Below, one piece after another: positions 23,526 to 33,373 of a stretch of DNA of 64,000 nt. Within the stretch, counting starts at the first letter, position 1; the number at the start of each line of letters is the position of its first letter. The stretch comes from Histoplasma ohiense (taxonomy: Eukaryota > Ascomycota > Eurotiomycetes > Onygenales > Ajellomycetaceae): positions 5,394,001 through 5,458,000 of the forward strand of contig JAEVHH010000001.1 in the NCBI GenBank assembly GCA_017607445.1, written 5' to 3'. The notes beneath the pieces are model-generated. The model was not told the origin of the DNA, ran no database searches, and saw nothing but the letters and a program-made list of their open reading frames with translations. The translations under genes were made by a program, and so were the position numbers.

Positions 23526-24815
23526 TACACATAAAACAGCGCAACGGGGAGATATCCGGAACAAGAAGGGAAGTGGTTGATATCCAATTTAATACCCCAC
23601 AGTCAGATCAACAACAAAACCAATCACTGGTCTTATCCCCATTGTCGACAGTGCTGCCTTTAGGAGTATGAACATTTCCCTTGTGGTGTAATTGTTATCG
23701 ACATTTATGTATACTGTCATGTCGAGTGCTAGGCGGGTCGGAATCAGCAGCCGTGACCTCTGCCTCATATCCTTGATCGGACTCGCTGTCTACATCCATT
23801 CAGCATGGCTTGTCTAGCATATCACTGTCAGAGTTAGCTGCTGCCCAGCGGCGATCTTGCCGTGCCATCTTGGGAATTCAGGTGTCAAAAATGGGCGGAC
23901 TAAGAAAGAAGGGGAAAACGGACAAAGTCTGTTATCCACTGGCAGGTTCCTCTGCAGGGCGGAAAGGTAAACAGAACAGATGGGGAGAGAATAGGTGCCG
24001 GAAAAAAAGTACATCGAGGCATGTCGCGGAGAGGACTGGACAGCAGTATATAAAGCGCGGCTTGGAGCATGAGAGCGATGAGAGGTATTCGATATATGCC
24101 GTGATAAGAAGCCTATTCCCACTAAAAGAGGATATAAATTAAAACAGCTGCTCACATATTCGACACTGATCGTCGACAGTTTGCTAGGAGACATGAAAAT
24201 TAGATAATATAAATACAAAACCAGGGAGGCCGAGAAGGCAAGGTGCCTCGGGACAGAATAAGTGGGAAAGAATGGGGGGGGGTTGGGGGGGAGGGAGGAA
24301 GAGGAAGTCCAGGGTGGATATTTATCAGCTCTCGATATGGGCACTTGCATGACTGCCGCCCCTAAGTATGGAAAAAAAAAGATGAATAGGGGACGGTGAG
24401 GTCAAATGGGTGATGACACCTAGGTACTATTACCCGCGATATGACCCCTGGATAGAAAATAACTCAAACAGTGAAGCTAGCTGTGAGCGAAATTGAATAT
24501 AAGAGAAGAAATTCATGTAATGGTCAGCGTGAGCGAAATGACCCACGCGAATGACAGATAAATTTTGGCACTATGCATGATTTGGCGAATCGAAACAAAA
24601 CGCGGCCCAAAGTAGTTATCTATTGCATATCCATTGGAATGAAAGTCACCAAAAAATATCACCGCCAATAATAATGGCGAAACGCCTTTTTATAGTCGGT
24701 ATTTTCTACCGATGCCAAAGAAACAAAGGAGTGGAGAGAAATCGTGCAAGATGTACAAAACGGACTCCGACACTCTTCGAAGGGCAGAGATATATGAAAT
24801 GTCGGGTCCGGAGGG
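23526..24815. other. Intergenic, 1.3 kb, with a G-rich patch
   Basis: The region lies between the HNH gene and the 3' end of ISA2. The 178-codon minus-strand frame at 23814-24350 spans the G-run patch at 24264-24298 and has no family motif, so I leave it out. No RNA gene is seen. Confidence 0.5.
24264..24298 (+). repeat. G-run cluster, potential G-quadruplex
   Basis: Runs of 3, 10, 7 and 3 guanines lie within 35 bases, separated by short loops (AAAGAAT, TT, A). This fits the usual four-run quadruplex pattern. It is intergenic, about 500 bp beyond the ISA2 stop codon. Confidence 0.6.
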
Positions 24816-25876
24816 CTACGATGGAACGTCGAAACTGGTTCCGCAGCCACAGCTACTGGTAGCCCTGGGGTTGTTAGTAATTTTAAATTGGCTTCCTATG
24901 AGCTCCATTGTATAGTCAACCGTACTGCCGCTCAGAAGTTCCAAAGATGCCGAATCCATAACAACTTTCGCTCTGCCACTGGGGGTCTTTCCATCCGATA
25001 ACGATTCTCCCGAATCCTCTGGCTCTGCTTCAAAAATTGTATCTTCCTCCGGGTCGATATTAGATTCTGGATCGAGGGTCATCAGGTACTGAAAACCATG
25101 GCATCCCCCACTAGATACAGTGACACGGAGATGATCTTGTACAACTCCTTCCGGGATCACTGGTAGAGTAGGTTTCTTTGACGACGGATCCGTTATTTCT
25201 CGTAGGCGCTGATAGATTAAAAAAATTAGCAACAATACAAAGAAAGAAATGCCCATCAGATCGCATCTGCAGTAACAGCTGGCAGAGAAGAGAAGGGTTA
25301 AAAAATAAAAAATAAAAACTGGCAAAAACATACAACAGCCGGGATTCGCTGGTGGTCACCCACCCAACTACTAACCGGCCGGCGAGCGGCTTAAGTATGG
25401 CTGAGCGGACGGGAAGCCCTGTTTTCCACTCCCTATGGTCGTATGTGCTTGTTTCTTGATTGCCAGCTAATTTATAGAGGAAAGCTATCGCCGGATATGG
25501 TTGATGAAAAATGAAAAAAATTCCGTACCTTCGCTGCACGCGGAGAAATATCAATTGTCAGAGGCTTCCCCTCCTCATCAGTTCGCGGATTCAATACTAC
25601 CCTCGTTCCCTGTTTTGGTTGTGTCGTCGAGAATGCAGAGAGCTGCCTCGCGGTTCTTCGAAATGCTTGGCTACAGCGAGTATTTGGGCGACATGCGTAC
25701 GGGTGCAAAAACGGAAGGTATGGCAGGATTGAATATGTCGTCGCGTAGTGTTGAGAAGAAACGGAGTTCGTGGCGATAGAGAGCGCACGGTGGTATTGGC
25801 GGACGAAGCTTGCGGCAGGCGATACTTGGCCGCGCGCAAGTCGACAGCATGTGAACGCAAGAATCTGCTGGTTCAT
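24816..25876 (-). CDS. ISA2: Mitochondrial iron-sulfur assembly protein ISA2, 2 exons
   Basis: Exon 1 runs from 25876 to 25529 and exon 2 from 25208 to 24816, joining in phase 0 (...DISPRAAK|RLREITDPSS) to 246 residues. The C-terminal 130 residues are an A-type (HesB/IscA) domain: VTVSSGGCHGFQY carries the first conserved Cys, and SSCGCGTSF near the end carries the CGC pair. The long N-terminus is rich in R, S and A with few acids, as a mitochondrial presequence. ISA2, with ISA1 and IBA57, builds [4Fe-4S] clusters for aconitase-like enzymes and lipoate synthase in the matrix. An in-frame ATG at 25909 would add 11 hydrophobic residues; I prefer 25876, but this is unsettled. The 320-nt intron is unusually long because it contains a complete 5S rRNA gene. 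Confidence 0.9.
25328..25446 (-). rRNA. 5S ribosomal RNA, inside the ISA2 intron
   Basis: On the minus strand the sequence begins ACATACGACCATAGGGAGTG and contains GGGCTTCCCGTCCGCTCAGC, TTAGTAGTTGGGTGGGTGAC and CACCAGCGAATCCC before ending GTTGTATGT. These are the hallmarks of fungal 5S rRNA. The 119-nt length is standard, the two ends (ACATACGAC / GTTGTATGT) pair as helix I, and a run of T (25324-25328) follows as the Pol III terminator. The internal control region lies in the middle of the gene, so no upstream promoter is needed. It lies entirely in the ISA2 intron (25209-25528) and on the same strand. Confidence 0.96.
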
Positions 25877-26392
25877 GGCTGCCACGGATATGGTGAATAG
25901 CCAAGCCACGTAAAATATCCCATTAAAAATGTCTGTTAGAGCAGAAATAGGAAATACTAATGTCTGAGGGAGTAAATTGTTTTTATTCTCCCGAACACCG
26001 AAGGATGGATTACTAATGACGGCAAAATACCGGCAATGCTACGATTACCCTGTTCCCTATTGGTTGCAGAGTCACACCGCTTTCCCTAACCCTTGCATTA
26101 GTCATCTTCTGGAGCATTTCAAAAGCAACAACTCGCCCTAAACAGATGGAAAACCGATTGACAGAACCCTTCAGTTCATAAATGAGGAATAAGAACAATG
26201 GCTAACTCCATTGACATTTGGCAGATGCATGTTTTTGTGTTTTGTGTTTTTCTTTTTCAATTTTTTCAATTTTTTTTTTGTTTTTGGCGTTCTGCAAGGA
26301 TTTGCTTTTCAAACCCCCACCAAAATAAACATACAGCATTCGCGAGTCGGGCTCTCAAATTGAGGCCGCTAAACAGTCCACCCGGACCAAAA
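25877..26392. other. Intergenic: ISA2 upstream region
   Basis: 516 nt between the ISA2 start and the stop of the hemerythrin-domain gene, both minus strand. T-rich tracts occur at 26235-26285. No coding or RNA feature is seen. Confidence 0.5.
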
Positions 26393-27117
26393 CTACTCCT
26401 CCGACTCGGGAAACCTCCTCAGCATATCCTCAAGTTTATCAAGAGGAGCCTCCAAAAAGCTCACCACCGACTCAAACGTCGTATTTTTGGGAGCATGCGG
26501 ATGCGCACGAGTTGGCACGAACATTTTGGTCCGCTCGAACTTTTTGGCCAAAGATCTCGACTCGTCTGGCTGGATGACAGACTCCAAAGAAGCTAGGTCC
26601 TCATCCTCTTCTTCTTCAATATGTTTATTCAAACGTTCCATGATGCTATCTAGCGTCGGGCGGAACTCCGAATCCTGAGCGGACATTCTCTGGAACTTGT
26701 ACAGCTGTTCCTTGATCTATTCCGTGTATGGTTGTTAACAAGTTTACAATTTTTTTTTTTCTTGAAAGAGGGACTGAATTTCTTGGGAAGGTTGAAGGAT
26801 ACAGGAGACAGGACAGACCTCTTGGTTCTCTCGGCGATCTTTGTCTGCCATGATCTTCCCATGGTCGATATAGCTTTCCAAAGCTGGGTAGACAACAAGC
26901 TCTTCCGCTACGGTATAACGAGCGAGTTCCCACGTAAACTGTCACCATAAAGGAACCGGAATTAGAAATGAATGTTTGCCAGTCATGTATCGTCAGCAGA
27001 ACCTACCTTGTTTCCCCAACGGGTGCCCGTGTCTTCGTCTCCCGCATGGATGATCTTGTCATGATATTCCCGGAGCAACCGGTGGTCCTCCTTGATCGTG
27101 TCCGAAATCCTAACCAT
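26393..27117 (-). CDS. Hemerythrin/HHE-domain protein with altered metal-ligand positions, 3 exons
   Basis: Minus-strand exons 27117-27007, 26938-26819 and 26716-26393 join in phase 0 to 184 residues, MVRISDTIKEDHRLLREYHD to PESEE. It is a four-helix HHE protein similar to fungal hemerythrin-domain proteins: helix 1 has DHRLLREYHDKI, helix 2 has FTWELARYTVAEELVVYPAL, helix 3 ADKDRRENQEIKEQLYKFQ and helix 4 RLNKHIEEEEDEDLASLE. In family members helix 2 usually reads H-x3-E-E and helix 3 E-H; here those histidines are Tyr (ARYTVAEE) and Asn (RRENQE), while the glutamates and the helix 4 His remain. Di-iron or oxygen binding is therefore doubtful. Both donors are non-degenerate GT, one being GTCTGT. 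The cellular role of this fungal family is unknown; oxygen or iron sensing is a guess by family. Confidence 0.82.
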
Positions 27118-27802
27118 TTTTGAACCGAGTGATACGTAAAATTAACTGAAGATATGCAATTTGAGAATAGGACACGCCAGAGATATGCAAACCAATGGAT
27201 TCTGATAGCTGTTGCAAAAATAATAATTCCCCTAAATTAGCAGAAATCGATACTAATAGGGGCGTGGTTAGGCGAAATCGTGGCAAAGTGGCGGAGATAT
27301 CTGGGGTGTCGTCATTATGATGTGAGTCCCTGTTGGCGTGCCGTTTAATATATATTTAAGCTTCAATTAGATTCCCAAATCTAACCTAATGAGCGTCACC
27401 CCTTTTGTATAACTAGCTGAAAGCTTATGTACAGTACATGTACAAGTGTGAAGAAACAAAAGTAATGTTTAAAATGGCAGCCCAGGAAAAAGGGGGGATA
27501 TGTGAGCACAAAAAGAAGAGTAAAGCATCATCGAACTAAGCCAAGGCTTGAAGGAATCCACGACAAAAACAACCACGCAGGAACCACAGAAATGTAATAT
27601 GTTAAAAAGGTTGAATCGCTGCTAAGCACCCCGATGCATGAACTACATATCTGTCTTATTGAGGCGGAATGTTAAATTCTGTTGTGACATCATAAAACTT
27701 GGCATCGCCTTATTTACGTGATGCAAATCGCACCATCTCAACGCCAAAATTATTACTCCATTCACGTATAAAAGAATTGGTATAATTATGGGGTATACAT
27801 CA
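27118..27802. other. Intergenic, 685 nt
   Basis: Upstream flank of the hemerythrin-domain gene and 3' flank of the MFS transporter, both minus strand. AT-rich with no convincing frame or RNA. Confidence 0.5.
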
Positions 27803-29632
27803 TCAAAGCACAAATCTATAATCAGGCCCATAGTTCTCCTCCGCAACGACTAACTGGCCGGTCTCCTCCAGCTGTTGGGCGCGTTCAGCAAGCGTTCCAT
27901 ATCTCCTATCAAGCTCTCGGTTCTGCTTCGCTAGCAGTGTGCGCAATAACAGCGCCAGAAAGCAATTGAAGCCCATAAAGGCTGCGCAAATGGCCTGGCC
28001 CCGCACATAGGATGGCCCGTCAGAGGCAGGGAATATGTTACTCCCCAGAAGTGGACCACATTGACCTATAAGGTTCAGGATTATGATCCCCATCCCACGC
28101 CGAGTGTCGGAGCCCTGGTTGTCTTTCACATTGAAAAGAATTCCGATGTTAGCATCTGCGGGTCACGCCATCTAAGAGGAGAGGAGAATGGCATACTAAG
28201 AACCCAGGGTAGGATATTCGCGATGCACGGAAAGACGCCACTGGCGGCCATCCACACGCCGATATATCTCGTAGAAACAGCTGAACACGTGACAAGCAAT
28301 ATATACCCGGTACACCCCACAATTGACAAGAATGCAATCATCAAGCCTCTTTGCTGGTAGCGATCCGCGATCCATGGAGTGAAAACACTGGTCAGGAAGG
28401 AGAGGAAATAAGGAGGCGCGGACAATCCCTGAGCGTTGATCGACGTGAATCCCATGTCTCTCAGGATTGATGGTAGAAACACAGGGAGAGACGAGTAGCT
28501 GACATTGCAGCTGAAATACATGAGCTTCATTCCGGAGTTAGCACATGGGAACGTGAGGCACCATTTTTAGAGAGAAAATTTACATACAGCTACCAGCCAC
28601 GATTTGACATCCAAAAGTGTCTCCCCGATTTCCCTCCAGCTCACTCCGCCGATACGATCGACTGCACCGACTTGCCTCAGTGCTCTAGCTCTAGCAACGG
28701 CTTTCTCCTCTTCATTTAAGAATTTAGCCTTGGCTGGCGAATCAGGAAGAAAACGGAGGACAACAGGCACCATCAATATGGTGGGTATGCCCTCAACAAG
28801 GAACAAGAGCCTCCAGCTGGCGAGCTTTGTATGGGCCGACGTAATTCCATATGCCAATGTCCCGGCGAAGGTACTTGCAAGTGGAGCAGCAGAGACGAAC
28901 AAGCCACATCGCAGCCCCAACTCATGACGTCGGTAGAAGCAGGAGAGAAGGAACGGGATGCCCGGGCCAAAGCCTGCCTCTGTGACGCCCAGCAGAAACC
29001 TAAGCCCCATTTCTGCCTTCCATGAGAAAACTGCCGCCTGGCAAGTCGCAATGATGCCCCTATGATCACCGACGAATGTCACCAAAAAAGCACCGTTAAA
29101 ATGATCAGGGACATTCGAAAGACAAACCATCCTAACACGGTAAATGCAGCCCACTTGTGCGGAGGAACGATCTTCCACATTAACCCCTGGAACTGGAAAG
29201 CCAGGTACGAGATATAGAAGATGGTCAGAAGCCATTCGTAGCGGTTGCCGTCCAGCTGCAAGTCCTCTTCCATTCCTGCGATGCGTGCATTGCCGATATT
29301 GGATCGATCCAAAAAACTCAGTAAATCTTAATATGATTCAGGCTCCTTTAGTAAATCCCCACCAAATTATTACTATTTTTATTTTTATTTTTTTTTTTTT
29401 TTTTTTTGCCATTTTCAAACGCGGGATGGGGTATTTCTCCCTTACACAGAAACCCAAGAAGGGTTGGTACCCTCTGGTCAAGCTTTCTCACCACCCGCCT
29501 CTCAATGACCGGGTCAATCTGGCCATATGCGCTGGGCCCCGCATCCTCTCTGTGTGGTTTGGTGCTCATTATTTCTGGATCCAGAGTATCAGCGATACCA
29601 CGCCGGGGTGCGAGAAGAGGTTGAGTCTCCAT
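27803..29632 (-). CDS. MFS transporter, DAL5 (anion:cation symporter) family, 5 exons
   Basis: Minus-strand exons 29632-29446, 29326-29128, 29059-28588, 28524-28197 and 28122-27803 give 501 residues in a consistent frame. A short hydrophilic N-terminus is followed by RVPTLLGFLYLLSFLDRSNI, the DAL5-family TM1 signature. Other marks are WKIVPPHKWAAFTVLGWGII, GVTEAGFGPGIPFLLSCFYR in TM4-5, and NNQGSDTRRGMGIIILNLIG in TM9-10. Twelve membrane segments are expected. The family takes up organic anions such as allantoate, nicotinate, pantothenate or dipeptides by proton symport at the plasma membrane; the substrate cannot be read from sequence. The first intron has an A-rich tract (plus-strand T run at 29389-29407). 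The exon 4 acceptor is preceded by TGCTAAC, a good branch point. No nearby catabolic cluster suggests a substrate. Confidence 0.9.
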
Positions 29633-31484
29633 CAGAAAATAATCCTGGCAAGATCCTCCTCCCCGACACAGATGCAGGTATCGGAAAACGAATTCCCAAG
29701 CAACGGAGGCATTATTTCGGTAGCAACGGAGGCCGCGATCTGGCTCTCAATAAATATCTGCTGAAAAACTAGTCAGGTGGGTCTGTCTGTCTGTTCAAAG
29801 CCAAACAAGCAAAATGATAAGCAGCAGATCGTGCATTGTTCACGCGATCGACTAAAATATGCAATCCTCCGCTCGCTATTGGGCCCTACATTTGTATGTA
29901 CTGTACAGATTACATAGTAGTGAGGTTGATAAGATCCTGGTACTGGCTTATTTGCTACTTATTTAAGCACATTGGCAAATGAAGCCACCAAATGCTCAAC
30001 CTCCTGGATCAGCGTGAGCACGAGCTTTCCACTGTCAATGTCATCCAACATTCCCGTGGATTCGCGATAGGTAGTTCAACGGGTAGAGCTGAGAACGTTG
30101 AATTCCCGTGGAGTGACTAAAAGAGCGAAACCGTTATGCCCGGATACAGGCTTGAGGAGAGTAAATAGCCCCGGACAAACCGGGGAGGAGATTGAAGCAA
30201 ATAGTTCAAACTTCCACAACTCGCTGAAAGAAAACCATTCCACATGTGAATATCTTTCCGGTTGCTTGATACACCAGGTGGAAAACCTGTTCTAGAGGTA
30301 CTGTTTGGCCGTGGGTGTTGAGTTTGTACCCTAGGTACCAGATAGAAGTCTAATTATATTTCTGTTTATTTAGTTGTCCCTTGTCCGTTCGAATCTTAGC
30401 ACTGGCAGGACTTCTTGAGAACGGTCGTTTCTCCCCAATGCAAACCATCCCATTACAAACGGAAGGAGTCTATTGCCATGCACCGAACAGTCCGTTTGCA
30501 CAAGAAGGCCTCCGAACTTATCGGGTTGAAGCTTGACAATGTGGGAGTTCTGCCCCATGATTCGGATTTACCAGCCGCACTCCTAGTTGTATTCGCCTGT
30601 CTGCAAGCAACGTTCATCGTAGCCACCCGAGCTGAGTTCGCTGTGCTATGTATGGATCATCTTTGAAGAGAAACGTCCCGGCACACCCATCAACAGAGGG
30701 AGCGTCGAGGCAGCCTCCAAATTTCTCCGTTGGACCAGGGATGTCACAAAATACCTCAGTAATTGTGACTGGATACTAGTATCGACGAGAGATGCCTTAG
30801 AATCAATGATGAGAGCCCTGTTGAATACTGTCAGGTATACCTCATCCGCTATTCTCCGGCATACAACCAGGGTCCAGCGCAGAGATAAGCTTCGAACGAT
30901 GGATCTAGTCCCCAGTACTTCGATGCGTAGTTGCAGGAGCGGGTTACAGTTACAGGCGGGCATGGTTAGAGCAAAGCCAAACATGGTCAGCACATATCAG
31001 TAGCTACAATAACACACATAACAGCTCCAAACACTAATTGTTCAACGTACACATGTACTTTGATCCGAAAGATATTGCAATATGGAGCATAAGACTATAA
31101 TAGCTCTTCTCTTTCTGTCTTGGGTATATATGTGATAAGAATGCTCACAGCGGATGTTCTATGTTTAGCAACCATGAAGTGCATGCATTGTACGCCATCG
31201 TTTCTATGACGTTTATCGGAAATTTCTTGCCAGCCCCTCCATAGTGTGCGCTTCCTCCCCACCTCCCCGATGCATTCCCCGGCGCATATACTCCGTAGTT
31301 CGTCGTTCATCTCAGCCAGCCATCTGGGGAGGTGTGTGAGACGGGGAAAATGGACGCCGAGAACTACGAAAGTAAGTGATCTATAAAAAGGATGGTGACG
31401 CCACTCTAAGGAATCTCTACCGGCTAGTTATATAGATCTTCACGAGTACCTCCACACATATAGAACCATTTAATCAACTGAATC
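29633..31484. other. Intergenic, 1.85 kb, divergent MFS / MBL-fold promoters
   Basis: The interval separates the divergent MFS and MBL-fold genes. Short frames at 30415-30993 on both strands have no family motif. Near 31350-31372 an ATG followed seven codons later by GAAA|GTAAGT looks like a short first exon, but no in-frame join to the MBL-fold start was found; it may be a non-coding leader exon of that gene. Confidence 0.45.
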
Positions 31485-32824
31485 ATGTCCTCTGCCCTTG
31501 TGGAAATAGACGCGCTTGAAGCGCTCGTCATCGTCGACAATGATCTTGACCTCATGTCCCCGCCTGCTCCGGGCCCTGTCAAGGTCTCTCGGCTCCTGGG
31601 TGAAATCGGCCTGACCTCTCCCTACCACGTGCATGATAGGGCGGAGGCGACGAAGGAGTTTCGCCTCGAGGACGTGTGCTGTTCTGCACACGGATTGTCT
31701 GTTCTGCTTGTAAGCTACTAACCGCACCGTCCACCGCCCACCGTCCCGCCGCCCCGGGTCTTCATGCGTTCGTAACATGGTGGGTTTCTATGGCGGTTCT
31801 ACGCTAGCTGGTTTCTAATGCTACATCTGTTTTGAATTTGCCTGTCTAGACTGCCGTAAAGGGGGATGAGCGTCGGACGCTGCTTTTTGATACAGGCCCT
31901 ACGGAAAAGTCCTGGGAGATGAACGCGGAACGGTTAAAACTAGATTTGTCTTCCGTGGAACGCATCCAGCTTTCTCATTGGCATCGGGATCACTCGGGTG
32001 GGTGCCTTTTCGTCTTTTTATTTATTTTATTTTTTTTTAAGGTGCCTAGAAACTAAATTGCCCAACACGCAGGCGGCATGCTCAAGGCCATCCAGATGAT
32101 CAAGGAATCAAAGACCAAGAAAGGATCATCAAGCGATGATCTTGTTGTAGACCTGCATCCATCCCGGCCGGATTATCGAGGTATCCGCCTGCCCAGCGAA
32201 ATCGTGTCGTTGGAAGCCGATCCAACCTTCGAGGAAATAGAACAGGCCGGCGCGAAAGTAGAGAAGCACAGTGAAGCTCATACCGTTTTGGACAACATGT
32301 TCCTTATCTCGGGAGAAATCCCGCGCGAGACGGAATATGAGACAGGGTTGAAATTTGGAGTTCGGTTCCACAAAGACAGCGGGAAGTGGGAGAGCGATGA
32401 GCTGATTAATGACGAGCGGTTTCTCGCATGTAATATCAAAGGTCTGCTATCCCTTTCCACGGGTATCGGTTGTGGTAGTTGTGCTTTGCCTTGGAATCTC
32501 CTCGCGGCTGCTAACCTTACGATATCTGCAGGGAAAGGAATCGTGGTATTTAGCGGGTGTAGCCACGCTGGCATTGTAAACGCAACAAGACATGCCGTTG
32601 ACTTGGTTGGCAAAGGCAACCCGGTATACGCCGTTTTTGGAGGTTACCATTTGTCGATGAGCGAAAAGGCTCACTTGGATGCCACTGTGCAAGATCTCAA
32701 GTTGTTAGATCCCAAGGTGTTATTGCCCGGCCATTGCTCTGGGTGGAGAGTCAAATTTGAGATTGAGAAAGAAATGCCAGGCCGCTTGGTGCCATCATCT
32801 GTTGGCTTCAGGCTGGCGTTTTAG
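31485..32824 (+). CDS. MBL-fold metallo-hydrolase (DHPS-like subgroup), 4 exons
   Basis: Exons 31485-31709, 31850-31997, 32073-32441 and 32532-32824 give 344 residues. Metal-binding motifs of the metallo-beta-lactamase fold are visible: LLFDTGP, then LSHWHRDHSGG (HxHxDH, split by the intron at 31998-32072), VVFSGCSHAGIVN with its His, and VFGGYHLS with the last His. LLPGHCSGWR is near the C-terminus. The CSHAGIVN and GGYHL blocks place it with proteins related to archaeal 7,8-dihydropterin-ribofuranosylaminobenzene-phosphate synthase; fungal members have no known substrate. Intron 3 (32442-32531) is 90 nt, a multiple of three and stop-free, so reading through gives an uninterrupted frame. I treat it as an intron because it has a GCTAAC branch point and splicing gives the family junction NIKGKGIVVFSGC. 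Confidence 0.87.
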
Positions 32825-33373
32825 GCCGTAACTATAGATTTGCCAGAAGTTGTGTGGTTTCAATTAAATTCCATAAGACATCTACGGAATCATAGCCCCC
32901 ATTGTATGTACTGTACAACTTTTTTGACTGGTGGCTCCAGTGCCAAATGTAAACCACTTAAATACTAGGAGTAAATAGATAGAATCTTGACCCCAAATGT
33001 GCACTGTTCATGTTGCTGAGACAGCCTCACCACCCCAAGATAGGGCTACCCCGAAGGGTTTCGGGTTAGAAGTAGGCTATAAGGCTCAGCTGTGTGGAAA
33101 AGGCCCAAGAAATGTGAAATATCTCAACCATTGAGAAAATGGAGAAATGTGGTTGACGGGGGAAGCTGCAGATGGGATTGACCCATGGAACTCAGGCCGA
33201 AATTTCACGCTTAAAGTCGGATCACCGACCTCATCTACCACGTAATCTGTATATATAACAGAGACAGCATCTCGAAGGTCCTAGCACGGTGATTCAATTA
33301 ATGTTTAGTGAACGAACGACTTAGGCTCAGGAACCGCAAATCCCCAAACGCCAAACGGCTGCTTCAGGATACG
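32825..33373. promoter_or_regulatory. Intergenic: kynureninase promoter
   Basis: 549 nt between two plus-strand genes. An out-of-frame ATG at 33301 opens a seven-codon uORF in the probable kynureninase leader. Nothing else is recognised. Confidence 0.45.

Noticed and set aside
23814..24350. 178-codon minus-strand open frame
   Set aside because: It runs through the G-rich patch as proline repeats, has no motif, and lacks splice partners. Chance frame.
30070..30120. tRNA-like A-box (TAGTTCAACGGGTAGAGC) with a GTTGAATTCC word
   Set aside because: The two boxes are only about 20 nt apart and no cloverleaf stems can be drawn; not a tRNA gene.
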